Part shown: piece after piece, positions 1-8,818 of the stretch
Layout: every line of letters starts with the position of its first letter
Position numbering within the stretch: position 1 is the stretch's first letter
Source: an uncultured Lentisphaerota bacterium
GTDB lineage: Bacteria; Verrucomicrobiota; Kiritimatiellia; CAIQIC01
DNA length: 45,366 nt
Assembly: GCA_903912445.1 (NCBI GenBank)
Contig: CAIWHP010000200.1
Coordinates: 1 to 45,366 of the forward strand
Direction: 5' to 3'
The notes under the pieces: model-generated
What the model saw: only the letters and a program-made list of their open reading frames with translations
Told to the model about the DNA's origin: nothing
Databases searched by the model: none
Program-made: the position numbers and the translations under genes

Positions 1-225
1 GCGGCAGTGACGGAGATCCCGCCACCACCACGATGCCGCAAGCCTAACATGCACCCCCACGTCCAACAACCTAACCGCCCCTCAAAGTGGTGCACTTGGT
101 ACTTGCGCCTGCCGGCTTGGAAAACGCGCCAAGAGTGGGTGGGGTGTGCCTGACAAACAGCTGCATGCACACTCCATGGTTGCAACGCGGAGCAACCGAT
201 GTGCCCCACGCAGACACTAGCTGGG

Positions 226-246
226 AGCGGCGGCATTCCTGCCGCT
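226..246 (-). repeat. Degenerate 8-3-8 hairpin
   Basis: Read on the minus strand this is CTGCAG followed by an imperfect stem, a 3-nt loop and the returning stem. It resembles the CTGTAG hairpins at 15709, 27487 and 44901, but two of the eight pairs are lost. Confidence 0.45.
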
Positions 247-294
247 GCAGAGGAACTGTCTGGCGTGGGCGTTGCATCCGGTTCTGCGGTTATG

Positions 295-314
295 GCATGG
301 TGGCCCCACCATGC
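295..314. repeat. Perfect 9-bp palindrome
   Basis: GCATGGTGG and CCACCATGC are exact reverse complements separated by CC. There is no T-run on either side, so nothing specific points to a terminator. Confidence 0.6.
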
Positions 315-347
315 GCGGCGGTGAGGACACCGCCCCTCCCAGCTAGT

Positions 348-381
348 CAGACAGCCACGCCTGCGTCCGCCAGGCTGTCTG
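348..381. repeat. 9-bp inverted repeat downstream of rhaM
   Basis: CAGACAGCC (348-356) pairs perfectly with GGCTGTCTG (373-381) across a 16-nt loop. It lies about 110 nt past the rhaM stop codon and could end or protect the operon transcript, but it has no U-tract. Confidence 0.45.
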
Positions 382-488
382 CGGCGGCAGGACGCCGTCA
401 CCAGTTAGTCGGATCACGTTTCTTGGTGCGCGGAGCGCTGCGCCGGCCCAGCACTCCGGTGCTCCACCTCTCCAGTACTCCCTGCCGC

Positions 489-803
489 TCACGCCAGATG
501 GAAGACTTCGCGGAGGTCCAGCGCGGCCGGGGTGCCGTCGGGATTGTAGGGCATGACGTCGCGCATGTGGTGCCACCACTTTTGGCACGCGGCGGTCTGC
601 GCGATGGCGGCCCAGCGCGCCTCGTCCTCGACCTCGACATAGCCGAAGAGCTGGCGCGTGCCCGGCAGCAGGAAGATGGAGTAGTTGTGGACGCCGTGCT
701 GCTTGAGCACCGCCTCCAGTTCCGGCCAGATGGGCTTGTGCCGGCGCTCGTATTCCTGCTCGCTCCCGGCGTTGACGCCCATGACGAAGGCTTTGCGGAT
801 CAT
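489..803 (-). CDS. rhaM: L-rhamnose mutarotase
   Basis: This 104-residue protein matches the RhaM family (DUF718 fold) in length and sequence. Those enzymes interconvert the alpha and beta anomers of L-rhamnose in the cytoplasm so the sugar can enter catabolism. Family hallmarks are visible: MIRKAFVM at the N-terminus, [31 protein letters not shown] and a KWWHHM segment near residue 76. The start at 803 follows a good AGGAAGGAA ribosome site. It is the last gene of a minus-strand operon after an NCS1 permease and a tiny membrane protein, which suggests that the permease imports rhamnose or a related deoxy sugar. No rhamnose isomerase or kinase is in the window. Confidence 0.93.
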   Translation of the reverse strand: MIRKAFVMGVNAGSEQEYERRHKPIWPELEAVLKQHGVHNYSIFLLPGTRQLFGYVEVEDEARWAAIAQTAACQKWWHHMRDVMPYNPDGTPAALDLREVFHLA

Positions 804-848
804 GGTGGTTCCTTCCTGTGTATTAACTGTGGCGATGTGCGGCGCGGC

Positions 849-1028
849 TCAATCCGTCGTCTTGTGCTCCATCCAGAGCGGGGTGGCGGCGAACCACAGC
901 AACGCCGCGCCCAGCATCCACGGCTGCAGCGCGGCAAGCGTCAGCGTCCCGGCAAAAAACAGGCAGGGCGGGATGATCGTGCCGACGAGCGCGAGGGCGG
1001 ACAATAGTTGGGCGATGCGTTTTTTCAT
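849..1028 (-). CDS. Small membrane protein between NCS1 permease and RhaM
   Basis: A 59-residue frame begins MKKRIAQLLSALALVG and ends with MEHKTTD. It has two hydrophobic segments, roughly residues 8-30 and 32-51, and looks like a two-helix inner-membrane protein. Its ATG overlaps the permease stop codon as ATGA (1025-1028), so the two are probably translationally coupled. It ends 45 nt before the rhaM start. I do not recognise the family. The position and coupling suggest an accessory subunit or stabiliser of the permease, which is an inference from context. The frame uses the same G+C-rich codons as its neighbours. Confidence 0.72.
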   Translation of the reverse strand: MKKRIAQLLSALALVGTIIPPCLFFAGTLTLAALQPWMLGAALLWFAATPLWMEHKTTD

Positions 1029-2437
1029 GGTCCGTTCCCCGGTTGCGCGGGCAGCGCCGGCACATTCTTCTGCATCAGCTTGCTCAGGCCGATGTAAAGC
1101 AGCGCCGTCACAAACCAGCCGGGCAGGCTGACGAAATAGATCTGCACGCCGCCCTTGAGGACCAGCAGCGAACTGACCGCCACGCTAACGAGCCACGCGG
1201 CGCCGGCGGCCCAGTTGAACGTGCGGCCGGTCACCGCGGCAAAATTGCTGCGCAGGCCGAGCTTGGGCAGCAGCCAGAAGTCCACGAAGATCACCGCGCC
1301 CAGCGGCATCAGGATCATGCCCCAGAGCGCCACGAAATCCAGCAGCCGCATCGTGACGAGCGGGAATACCGCGGTCACGCTGGCGATCAGGCCCGTGAGC
1401 AGCGTGACCTTGAAGCGCGACGAGCCCGGGCGGAGCGCCTGGAACGCGAGGCCCGCGCGGTAGAGCGTGGGGTTCGCCGTGGTCCAGCCCGCGGCGATGA
1501 CGCAGAGCAGCCCGGTCAGGCCGCACGCCTGATAGGCCAGCGGCCCCGGCAGGACGGCGGTGTTGGCCGGGTCATGCTTGAGCTGGATCGCGTACAACGT
1601 CGAGGCCGCGATCCACGCCATGAAATGCCCGATGTACATGCCCGCCGCGGCGGCGACCCCGTACCAGGATTTTTTGGCGAAGCGGAAGATGGACAGGTCG
1701 GCCATGCCGATGTGCCAGGCCATGTTGCAGAACCACGCGAAGAACATGACGTGCCAGAAGGTGAACTTGATCTGGCCCGGCATGGGGTCGCCGCCCTTCC
1801 AGATCACGGTCGAGGCCACATGCCAGAAATCCTGCACCGAGGTCAGACCCATCTCGCGCAGGCCGATGATGCCGAAGGCGACGAAGACCAGCACCATCCA
1901 CGGCGCCGCGATGTTGGCAAAGCGCGCCACGAAGCGGTAGCCGTAGGCCGCGACCACGGAGAACAGCGCGCCGGTGACGAGCACCGCCACCACCCAGCCG
2001 AGGCTGGTGGGCAGCGTGTCGGTGAGCTGCGGCATGGAGAACTTGAAGTAAACGCCCAGCGCCGTGGCCGAGACGGTCATCATCGCGCCGGCGAGGATGG
2101 TGAACATGACCCCGTTGGCGAGATTGTAGGTGGTGACGAGCTTGCGCCCGCAGATCTTTTCCAGCTGGTAGTAGAGCGTGAGCCGGCAGCGCACGGCGAT
2201 GGGCGCCGTGAACAAGGTCCAGCTCAGGACGGCGAGGAGGTTGCCGACCAGCAGGCCGTAGATGAAATCGAAGGCGCTGACGCCGGCCGCCAGAAAGAGC
2301 GGCCCGATCATCAGCTCCGTGCCCGCGACGTGCTCGCCGGCGAACATGCCGACGTAGCTCTTCAGCCCGAGGAGCGCCTTCGCCGGCACGGGCTCGCGCT
2401 CGTATTCGTTGACCGGTTCGTGTTGTTCGTCGGCCAT
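1025..2437 (-). CDS. NCS1-family cation symporter (purine-cytosine permease-like)
   Basis: The 470-residue polytopic protein has about twelve hydrophobic segments. It resembles the nucleobase:cation symporter-1 / purine-cytosine permease superfamily, for example in the early GLKSYVGMFAGEHVAGTELM segment and the PLGAVIFVDFWLL segment near residue 390. Classical NCS1 proteins carry nucleobases, allantoin or vitamins with Na+ or H+. Here the co-transcribed RhaM argues for a sugar substrate, possibly L-rhamnose; this is inference. I chose the ATG at 2437 (MADEQHEP) because the upstream extension to 2512 is basic, Cys-rich and unlike a permease N-terminus. The gene heads the operon and faces away from the kinase at 2617. 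Confidence 0.85.
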   Translation of the reverse strand: MADEQHEPVNEYEREPVPAKALLGLKSYVGMFAGEHVAGTELMIGPLFLAAGVSAFDFIYGLLVGNLLAVLSWTLFTAPIAVRCRLTLYYQLEKICGRKLVTTYNLANGVMFTILAGAMMTVSATALGVYFKFSMPQLTDTLPTSLGWVVAVLVTGALFSVVAAYGYRFVARFANIAAPWMVLVFVAFGIIGLREMGLTSVQDFWHVASTVIWKGGDPMPGQIKFTFWHVMFFAWFCNMAWHIGMADLSIFRFAKKSWYGVAAAAGMYIGHFMAWIAASTLYAIQLKHDPANTAVLPGPLAYQACGLTGLLCVIAAGWTTANPTLYRAGLAFQALRPGSSRFKVTLLTGLIASVTAVFPLVTMRLLDFVALWGMILMPLGAVIFVDFWLLPKLGLRSNFAAVTGRTFNWAAGAAWLVSVAVSSLLVLKGGVQIYFVSLPGWFVTALLYIGLSKLMQKNVPALPAQPGNGP

Positions 2438-2616
2438 AAAGATCAGCTCGGTTGTGCACCCCGGGCGCGCCATGCACTTGCTGCACGGTCGCCGCGAGAA
2501 ATCAGTGGGCATTTTTGTGGCGCGCGCCGGGAAGTCAAGCGTTGGTTTCTAAAATGGATGCGGGTGCCGAGACGAATATGTTTACAAGCCCGCCCGCTGG
2601 AACTATAAATCATCAC

Positions 2617-3807
2617 ATGGAATCTGAAACAGCTACAGCTTTTGCGCCCGCCGCCCGCGCCACGCCGGAGGAAGTGCAGCGGCAGGCTGAATTGATCAGG
2701 AGCCTGCCGCAAGTGGTGTGTTTCATGGATGCGTTGCCCACGATGGCGCTGGTGCTCAACGCCCAGCGGCAGATCGTGTTTGCCAACCGCGCCTTCCTGA
2801 AACTCGTCGGCCTCCAGGATGCCACGGAGCTGCTGGGCCGGCGGCATGGCGAGGCGGTGGATTGCCTCCGCACCGCGGCGCTGGGCCAGCGGCCGGGCGA
2901 GGCGGCCGGCTGCGTGCATGCCGATGATGCCCCCGGGGGCTGTGGCACCACGGTCTTCTGCAAGAGCTGCGGCGCCGTGCGGGCAATCCTCAACAGCCAG
3001 ACCGGCGCGGAGGATATCCAGGAATGCCGCCTGTTGCGCCATGTCGATGCGCGCACCGAAGCGCTGGACCTCCGCGTGTGGGCCTGCCCCCTGGAGGTGG
3101 CGGGGACGCAGTTCACCATCTTCACCGTGGCGGATATCAGCAACGAGAAACGGCGGCAGGCACTGGAGCGGATTTTTTTCCACGACATCCTGAACACGGC
3201 CGGCGCGGTGCAGGGCGTGGCGGAAATACTCCGCGACACCAAAGCGGGGGAGCCCATCTCCGATTTGACGGGGATGCTCTGGAGCTCCTCCCAGCAGCTC
3301 GTCGAGGAAATCAACGCGCAAAGCCTGCTGTCCAAGGCTGAAAGTAATGACCTGGTGACCCGCCCTGCGCCGGTGAACCTGCTGCCGTTGCTGGGCGTGC
3401 TCGCCGCGGCCTTCAGCTCGCACGAGGTCGCCCACGAGCGCATCCTGCGCGTGGCGCCGGAGGCGCAAGACATCGAGGTGCGGACCGACGCGACGCTGCT
3501 GCGCCGCGTGCTGATCAATCTGATCAAGAATGCGCTCGAGGCTTCCGCCGCCGGCGAGACCGTCACGCTCGATGTGCAGCGCGCCAACGCTGCCGCGGTG
3601 CTCACGGTGCACAACCCCGCGGTCATGCCCGAGGAGATCCGGCTGCAAATCTTCAACCGGTCTTTCTCCACGCGGGGCCCGGGCCGCGGCCTGGGCACCT
3701 ACAGCGCCCAATTGCTGACCGAGCGTTATCTGGGTGGCCGCCTTTCCTTTGTTTCGACAGCGTCCCAAGGGACCCTCTTCACGGTCACCTTGCCCGCCAC
3801 GGGCTGA
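2617..3807 (+). CDS. PAS-domain sensor histidine kinase, orphan
   Basis: A predicted soluble histidine kinase of 396 residues with no membrane segment. A PAS-like domain occupies about residues 30-180 and contains a cysteine cluster: Cys99, then CGTTVFCKSCGA with Cys109, Cys115 and Cys118. This could bind metal or sense redox state. The H-box histidine is His189 in FFHDILNT. The catalytic domain has an N-box (Asn301, Asn305 in LINLIKNALEA) and a G-box (GPGRGLG, residues 354-360). The usual G1 box is poorly conserved (VHNPAVMPEE), and the protein is otherwise complete. No response regulator is adjacent. The start is uncertain: 2578 and 2554 are in-frame ATGs without a better ribosome site. Confidence 0.85.
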   Translation: MESETATAFAPAARATPEEVQRQAELIRSLPQVVCFMDALPTMALVLNAQRQIVFANRAFLKLVGLQDATELLGRRHGEAVDCLRTAALGQRPGEAAGCVHADDAPGGCGTTVFCKSCGAVRAILNSQTGAEDIQECRLLRHVDARTEALDLRVWACPLEVAGTQFTIFTVADISNEKRRQALERIFFHDILNTAGAVQGVAEILRDTKAGEPISDLTGMLWSSSQQLVEEINAQSLLSKAESNDLVTRPAPVNLLPLLGVLAAAFSSHEVAHERILRVAPEAQDIEVRTDATLLRRVLINLIKNALEASAAGETVTLDVQRANAAAVLTVHNPAVMPEEIRLQIFNRSFSTRGPGRGLGTYSAQLLTERYLGGRLSFVSTASQGTLFTVTLPATG

Positions 3808-3856
3808 CGAGGCCGCTCAGTGGGTGAGCAATGTGGATGTGGCAAGGTTGTCTGCG

Positions 3857-3900
3857 CCCACGGCTTGGGAAAACAGGGCCTACCGTTTCCCAAGCTTGGG
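3857..3900. repeat. Pair of TTCCAAG-type palindromes
   Basis: CCCA-N5-TGGG (centre 3863) is followed 31.5 nt later by the exact palindrome CCCAAGCTTGGG (3889-3900). It lies between the convergent kinase and alpha-galactosidase genes. It belongs to the same family as the arrays at 15789, 26640, 32750 and 44991. Confidence 0.6.
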
Positions 3901-3948
3901 GAGGACAAGCCTGCGCCTGGGCGTTGAACCGAGCATTCCCGGACAAAT

Positions 3949-5499
3949 TCAGTTGGAGGCGTTCGCGTACAGCCGCAGCAGCACGACGCCGTGCGGGGCG
4001 ATCCTGGCGGAGAAGCCCCCGGCCGACGTGCCACGATCCTGCTGCCGCCAGAGGTCGCGCACGCGCTGCGAACCTTGCAGCCCGAGCTCGCTCCACTTCA
4101 CGTTGATCTCGGTTTCCACGGCGCCCACGTTGAACAGGCCGAGGGCCTGCGAGCCATCCTCCAGCTCCTTGAGCAGCGCCTCGCCGCCGCCGGCGAGCAC
4201 CGTCCGCACCGCCTGCCGGCCGAGCGGGTCCTGGTTGATCTCGAGCACCTCGTCGTTGGTCAGCAGGCCCAGCGTGAACTCGTCGAGACGCTCGATGGGC
4301 GTGCCGATGATCATCGGCGAACTCCAGAGGCACCAGAGGCTGATGTGCGCGTACTGCTCGTCGGGGGTGAGCCGCGAGGGCGTGAGCGGTTTGTCGCGCC
4401 AGCCGCCGAGCAGACCGACGCGCAGGTTGCAGGCGTGGTTCCAGTGCCCCGGCCGCTGGTTCGGCGCGAAGGCGTCGTGCTGGAGCATCACCTCGCGGAT
4501 GCCGACCGCCCATTTGCTCACGGACGGCTCCATCTGCGAGCGGTCCCAGAGGTCGATCAGGTCGCCGGTCGTCCGGCTCAGCTGCGCGAGCCGGACGCAC
4601 TCCGGGGCCAGCTTCAACGGCAGCGAATTGGAAAGCTCGAAGACGATGTCGCGGTCGCACGCGGCGAGCGCCTCGGAAAAACGCCGCGTGATGTCAACGC
4701 TGTCGATGCCCCAGTCGTACTTGGCGTAATCGAACCCCCACTCGGCCCACTGGCGCGCGTCATTCGCCTCGAAGAAATACTTGCCGCACCGCCAGCCATC
4801 CCGGATCCGCTGCGGTTTCTCCCAGCCGCCTTGCGGGTCGTCGCTGGAGCCGCCGACGAAGCCGGCATAGCTCGTGGCCCAGGGCGACGAGTAGATGCCG
4901 GCCTTGAGGCCGCGGCTGTGGATGTAGTCGCACAGCGCGCGCATGTCGCCGAACTTTTCGTTGGGCTGGATCGCGTTGTACTTGCCGCCGCGCTGGCCCT
5001 GCCAGCCGTCGTCGATATTGATGTATTGCCAGCCGTGATTGATCAGGCCGAGCCGGACCATCGCGTCGGCGGCAGCCCGGAGGTTTGCAGCTTGCACCTT
5101 GGCGCCCCAGCCGCCCCAGGTGTTGCAGCCCAGCAGGGGCGTCAGGCAGATGTCGTCGCCCACCACGATGCGCAGCTCGCGCTCGGCGCGGCCCAGCGCG
5201 TTCTCGGCGCGGAGCAGCACGCGATAGGTACCGCGCGCGGCGATGGCGCCGCTGATGCGCCCCAGCTCCCCATCGAGCCGCGCCCCCTCCGGCAGGCCCG
5301 TCGCGGAGAACTGCATCGGCCGCTGTCCGGTGGCGGCGATCGTGTAGAGGAGCGGATGCCCCGGCCGGACGCCGAAGACCTTCGCGCCATTGATGCGCGG
5401 CTCCGGCTTGGGCGGCGGTGTCAGGATGCCGGGCGCCGCACCTGCCGCGCCCAACTGCGCGGCAGCCAACAGGCCGGCCAGCAGTGTGAGCAGTTTCAT
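3949..5499 (-). CDS. Secreted GH27 alpha-galactosidase
   Basis: This 516-residue enzyme should release alpha-linked D-galactose from oligo- or polysaccharides outside the cytoplasm. A Sec signal peptide spans about residues 1-21. An Ig-like putative-Ig module follows (about 35-115), then the (beta/alpha)8 GH27 domain beginning at PLLGCNTWGGWG. The nucleophile is Asp262 in AKYDWG. The acid/base is Asp313 in RTTGDLID, by analogy with human GLA Asp231. The active-site motifs NIDDGW and INQDPLG are present. The C-terminal residues about 430-510 form the usual beta domain. The start at 5499 has an AGAAGG ribosome site. It is divergent from the beta-helix gene and shares a 142-nt promoter region with it. 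Confidence 0.95.
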   Translation of the reverse strand: MKLLTLLAGLLAAAQLGAAGAAPGILTPPPKPEPRINGAKVFGVRPGHPLLYTIAATGQRPMQFSATGLPEGARLDGELGRISGAIAARGTYRVLLRAENALGRAERELRIVVGDDICLTPLLGCNTWGGWGAKVQAANLRAAADAMVRLGLINHGWQYINIDDGWQGQRGGKYNAIQPNEKFGDMRALCDYIHSRGLKAGIYSSPWATSYAGFVGGSSDDPQGGWEKPQRIRDGWRCGKYFFEANDARQWAEWGFDYAKYDWGIDSVDITRRFSEALAACDRDIVFELSNSLPLKLAPECVRLAQLSRTTGDLIDLWDRSQMEPSVSKWAVGIREVMLQHDAFAPNQRPGHWNHACNLRVGLLGGWRDKPLTPSRLTPDEQYAHISLWCLWSSPMIIGTPIERLDEFTLGLLTNDEVLEINQDPLGRQAVRTVLAGGGEALLKELEDGSQALGLFNVGAVETEINVKWSELGLQGSQRVRDLWRQQDRGTSAGGFSARIAPHGVVLLRLYANASN

Positions 5500-5583
5500 G
5501 GTGGCCTTCTAGCCTTTCCCGCCACCGTTGGCAATCCCCCGTGTTTCCCGAGGGTTGGCCACCTGCGGCGGCCCGCCTCGCAA

Positions 5584-5627
5584 GGCCGGCTGGAAAATCG
5601 GGCTTGCAGTTTTCCAAGGACGGGAAA
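5584..5627. repeat. Degenerate TTTTCCAAG palindrome pair
   Basis: A half-site TGGAAAA (5591-5597, unit centre about 5586) precedes a degenerate palindrome TTTTCC-N6-GGGAAA (5610-5627, centre 5618.5); the spacing is about 32 nt. It sits between the divergent alpha-galactosidase and beta-helix genes, ending 14 nt before the latter. Confidence 0.45.
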
Positions 5628-5641
5628 GACTGTCGTCCATT

Positions 5642-8284
5642 ATGAACTCAAACCATCGGACAGGGCTTGGCGTTTGGCGTGCAGCGCTTGCCGGGCTGTG
5701 TGTGCAGGCGTGCTGGGGCGGCGAGGCGGCGCTTTTTGTGAGCCCGGCGGGTGATGACGCTGCGGCGGGGACGCAGGCCGCGCCGCTGCGCACGGTGCAG
5801 CGCGCCCAGGAGAGCGCCCGCGCGCTCGCCAAGGACATGCACGGCGATGTCGTCGTCCTGCTCGCGCCGGGCGACTACCGGATCGACAAGCCGCTGGCCT
5901 TCACCGAAGCGGATTCCGGCCGGAACGGATTTCGCGTGATCTATCGCAGCGCCGCCGGCCCGGGCCAGGCGCGGCTGTTGGGCAGCAAGGTGCTGACCGG
6001 CTGGCAACCTTGGAGCAACGGTATCTGGAAAGTGGAGCTGCCGCCGAAAACCATTTTCCACACGCTCTACGAAAACGGACAGCGCGTCCACAAGGCGCGT
6101 TTCCCCGACCTCGAAGTGCATCCCGAGATGCCGACGGCGCTCGGCCGCTATCTGGTCAGCGTGACCGGCAGCCCGAAGCAGTCCAGCAAAACCAAGGAGC
6201 GGATCAAGGGCCCAGGCTGGCTTGAGTTCCGGCCCGAAGATCTGCCGCCCGTCACGACGCCGACGAAGATGCGCATCCATATCTACGCCGGCGGAAAATG
6301 CGATTGGACCCGCGACATCCTGCCCGTCACCGCGATCGATCCTCCATCCAACCGGCTGACCTTGGCGGCCACGCCCATGTTCGGCATCGACACCGGCGCG
6401 CGCTTCTTCCTGGAAGACGAGCTGGGCTTCCTGAACAAGCCCGGCGAGTTCTTTGTGGATGAAAAAGCGCACACGCTCTACTACGCGCCGCTTGGCAAAG
6501 GTCATCCCGATACACTGGGCATCGCCTATTCAGTTGTGAGCCGGATGCTCCAGTTGCAGGGCGCGTCACGCGCACAGTGCGTCGAGCGGCTCGTCTTCGA
6601 TGGACTCGCGCTGGAAGAAACCGACTGCAATCCGCCGCTCGCGCTCTGGGCCTACGACGGCAAGCGCGATGGCGCGCTGGTCTGGCTGAACAACACCGCG
6701 CACGTCGAGCTGCGCAGCTGCCATCTCAAGAACGGCGGGCGCAGCGGTGTGATGCTGATCGGGCATAACACCGAAAATCTCGTCACCGGTTGTTGGATCG
6801 AACACATGGGCCTCAACGGCGTGAGCCTCTGCAACAGGTTCCTGGCGCCGGACAAAAAGAGTCCGACCGCCGACCGCTGCGAAAGCAACCGTGTTCACAA
6901 TACGCATATCAGCCATGTCGGCGAACTGCACACCTATGCGGAGTGCGTGACGATCTTCAACGTCAGCCGCAACGAGGTGGACCACTGCCAACTCGACAAC
7001 TCCGTGCGCTACGCGCTCACCCTGCGCGGCAACACGGGCGAGCAATTTGGCCCGCCGGTCTCGACGCCGTTCCCGCCGACGGTCGGCAACCGGATCCACC
7101 ACGTCCGCATCGAACGCTGCGGACAGGACGGCGGCGATATGGGCGCGCTCCACACCGCCGCGCTGAACAATCCCGGGGGCGGCTGCACCAACTCGTTCGA
7201 GCAGATCACCATCACCGAAACGCGCGCGATTCCCTCGGTGAAAGACCTCGCGCCGAACGGCATCTTCATCGACTGGCCGAAGATGTCCATGGACCAGACC
7301 TTCCGCCACGTCCAGATCACGCGCTCGCAGGGTGCGCAGTTTCGCAGCCACAAGCCGGAGAACGGCGAGAGCGCCCGGACCGAGAACGTCAGCTGGCAGC
7401 CGGGCTTTCGCGAAGAGCTGATGGACTACGCGAACATCGGCCTCACCGCGGAATTTCCCGCGGCCTATGGCGGGCAGCCGGCCAATGCGGCGGTGACGGA
7501 GGTTGTGCCTCCCGGCGCCGCCGCGCTGGGCTACACGCGGTGTCTGATCAACGAGGTCCCTTCCGTGTCCGACATCGCGCCCGGCCGGAACGGGAACTAC
7601 AAATGGTTCAGCGGTCAGTGGTACTCGAAGACCAATCCGCCGCTCGCGCTCTACGTGTACCGCGAGGGCCACCTCGCGCTGAAGCTCGGCGGCAACCTGG
7701 TGAGCGCGCCGCTGGATTTCTCGGCGGGCAAGCTGCCGCTCCTCCCCGGCGCCACCGGCTTCTACGTCGAGTTCGACGTCTGGCTCTCCGACAACGACCC
7801 CGATCATTGGCCTGCCGTCTGGCTGATGCCCGCGGAGCACGACGGCAAGCACGACCACTACGAGGGCGACCCGCCGGGCTTCGAGCGGTTCATGGAGCTT
7901 GACGTCGATGAAGGCGGCTTCGGCCCAGGGCTCGCGGGGACGGTGCACAGCACGGAGGGTGTCTTTCCGAAATGGAAGCACATCCAGAATCCCAACAACG
8001 TCGCGAAGCTGCCGCTCGACCGCAGCCAGAAGCACACCTTCGGCGCCAGCTACGACCCGGTGCAGCAAAAGGTGACGTGGTGGGTGGATGGCCAGGAGCA
8101 GATGAGCGCCGGCGCGCCCTACGTGCCCGCCATCGCCGCCCAACAGCATTTCTACCTGCTCCTCTCCGCGCAGAGCCACAAGGCGAAGAAGCCGTACTTC
8201 ACCTTCATCGGCGGCGTCCGCGCCTTCGTCCCGCCCAACCCGCCTCCAGCGCCGCCACGCCTAAACGGGAAAGCCGGATTGTAA
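5642..8284 (+). CDS. Secreted beta-helix protein fused to GH16-like domain
   Basis: The 880-residue exported protein has two parts. After a signal peptide (about 1-27) comes a right-handed parallel beta-helix typical of polysaccharide lyases and some glycosidases, opening with ALFVSPAGDD and running to about residue 590. The C-terminal 200 residues look like a concanavalin-type jelly roll: FDVWLSDNDPDHWPAVWLMP, then ELDVDEGG (Glu752, Asp754, Glu757), close to the GH16 catalytic pattern E-x-D-x-x-E, and a WWVDGQE strand. Each half could act on a glycan, or the GH16-like part could only bind it. I chose the ATG at 5642, since the longer frame to 5528 reads through the repeat region. The substrate is unknown; the neighbouring alpha-galactosidase suggests galactose-containing glycans. 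Confidence 0.8.
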   Translation: MNSNHRTGLGVWRAALAGLCVQACWGGEAALFVSPAGDDAAAGTQAAPLRTVQRAQESARALAKDMHGDVVVLLAPGDYRIDKPLAFTEADSGRNGFRVIYRSAAGPGQARLLGSKVLTGWQPWSNGIWKVELPPKTIFHTLYENGQRVHKARFPDLEVHPEMPTALGRYLVSVTGSPKQSSKTKERIKGPGWLEFRPEDLPPVTTPTKMRIHIYAGGKCDWTRDILPVTAIDPPSNRLTLAATPMFGIDTGARFFLEDELGFLNKPGEFFVDEKAHTLYYAPLGKGHPDTLGIAYSVVSRMLQLQGASRAQCVERLVFDGLALEETDCNPPLALWAYDGKRDGALVWLNNTAHVELRSCHLKNGGRSGVMLIGHNTENLVTGCWIEHMGLNGVSLCNRFLAPDKKSPTADRCESNRVHNTHISHVGELHTYAECVTIFNVSRNEVDHCQLDNSVRYALTLRGNTGEQFGPPVSTPFPPTVGNRIHHVRIERCGQDGGDMGALHTAALNNPGGGCTNSFEQITITETRAIPSVKDLAPNGIFIDWPKMSMDQTFRHVQITRSQGAQFRSHKPENGESARTENVSWQPGFREELMDYANIGLTAEFPAAYGGQPANAAVTEVVPPGAAALGYTRCLINEVPSVSDIAPGRNGNYKWFSGQWYSKTNPPLALYVYREGHLALKLGGNLVSAPLDFSAGKLPLLPGATGFYVEFDVWLSDNDPDHWPAVWLMPAEHDGKHDHYEGDPPGFERFMELDVDEGGFGPGLAGTVHSTEGVFPKWKHIQNPNNVAKLPLDRSQKHTFGASYDPVQQKVTWWVDGQEQMSAGAPYVPAIAAQQHFYLLLSAQSHKAKKPYFTFIGGVRAFVPPNPPPAPPRLNGKAGL

Positions 8285-8818
8285 GCAGAGCAGCTTGAAC
8301 AGAAGGTAACGAAGGTCACAAAACGGCAGGACGCAGGCGGGGCGCAGGGAGGTGCGGCAGGGACGACCTTGCTTCCCTCTTGTAAATTCGAGCCGTTGCG
8401 TTGTTGGAGGCTGCCTGCGTACAGGGGCCACCCAGGGGTGGCGCGACTGTCGAATGTCTGCACAGGGTGCCTGGCGGTTCCGCCGGCCGCGGGCTTCGCC
8501 GCTCGGGCACGGTATGGTGGCGATGTTGACGAATTCCTTGCGCTCTATCCCTGACCCGTTTATGAGCGAGCCGCCAAACACCCCGCGCCCTTCTTATCCC
8601 GCCGCGCCGAGCGACCGGCGCACCCTCTTTCCCTCGTGTGAAATGTTGCTCCAGTGAAAGCTTGCTTTTGCGGGGCGCCGCGCAAAAATGCGCCTGTGAT
8701 TTTTCAGCGTCAGCCTGCGGTCGAAAAACGGCGCTCCCCCGGTGGGCGCGCCGGTGTTCTTCCCGCTCGCCTCAAGCCGCTAACCGCCCGCGACGTGAAC
8801 ACAGAGCAGGAAACCCGC
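8285..8818. other. Intergenic region with 9-nt period repeats
   Basis: No credible gene. The stretch contains three related copies of a repeat with roughly 9-nt period: one reading on the minus strand (8295-8325) and two on the plus strand (8363-8388 and 8621-8645). The promoter of the PHP-domain gene should lie in the last 150 nt, but I find no clear -35/-10 pair. Confidence 0.55.
8295..8388. repeat. Inverted pair of short-period repeats
   Basis: The minus-strand copy at 8295-8325 (GACCTTCGTTACCTTCTG) and the plus-strand copy at 8363-8388 (GACCTTGCTTCCCTCTTG) match at most positions and share a 9-nt internal period. They face each other across about 37 nt. A third plus-strand copy lies at 8621-8645. 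Confidence 0.55.

Larger units (their letters stand above)
1..488. other. Intergenic region rich in palindromes
   Basis: I see no convincing gene here; the open frames have no recognisable motifs and look like chance frames in G+C-rich DNA. The stretch holds a half copy of the TTGGAAAA motif (117-124), three hairpins (226-246, 295-314, 348-381) and, just past the rhaM stop, a run of roughly 8-nt repeats built on GTACTGGAG-like units (about 450-480, minus strand). Confidence 0.6.

Noticed and set aside
8654-8818. N-terminal extension of the PHP-domain gene
   Set aside because: It lacks a ribosome site, is Cys/Arg-rich and would bury the signal peptide that begins at 8819.
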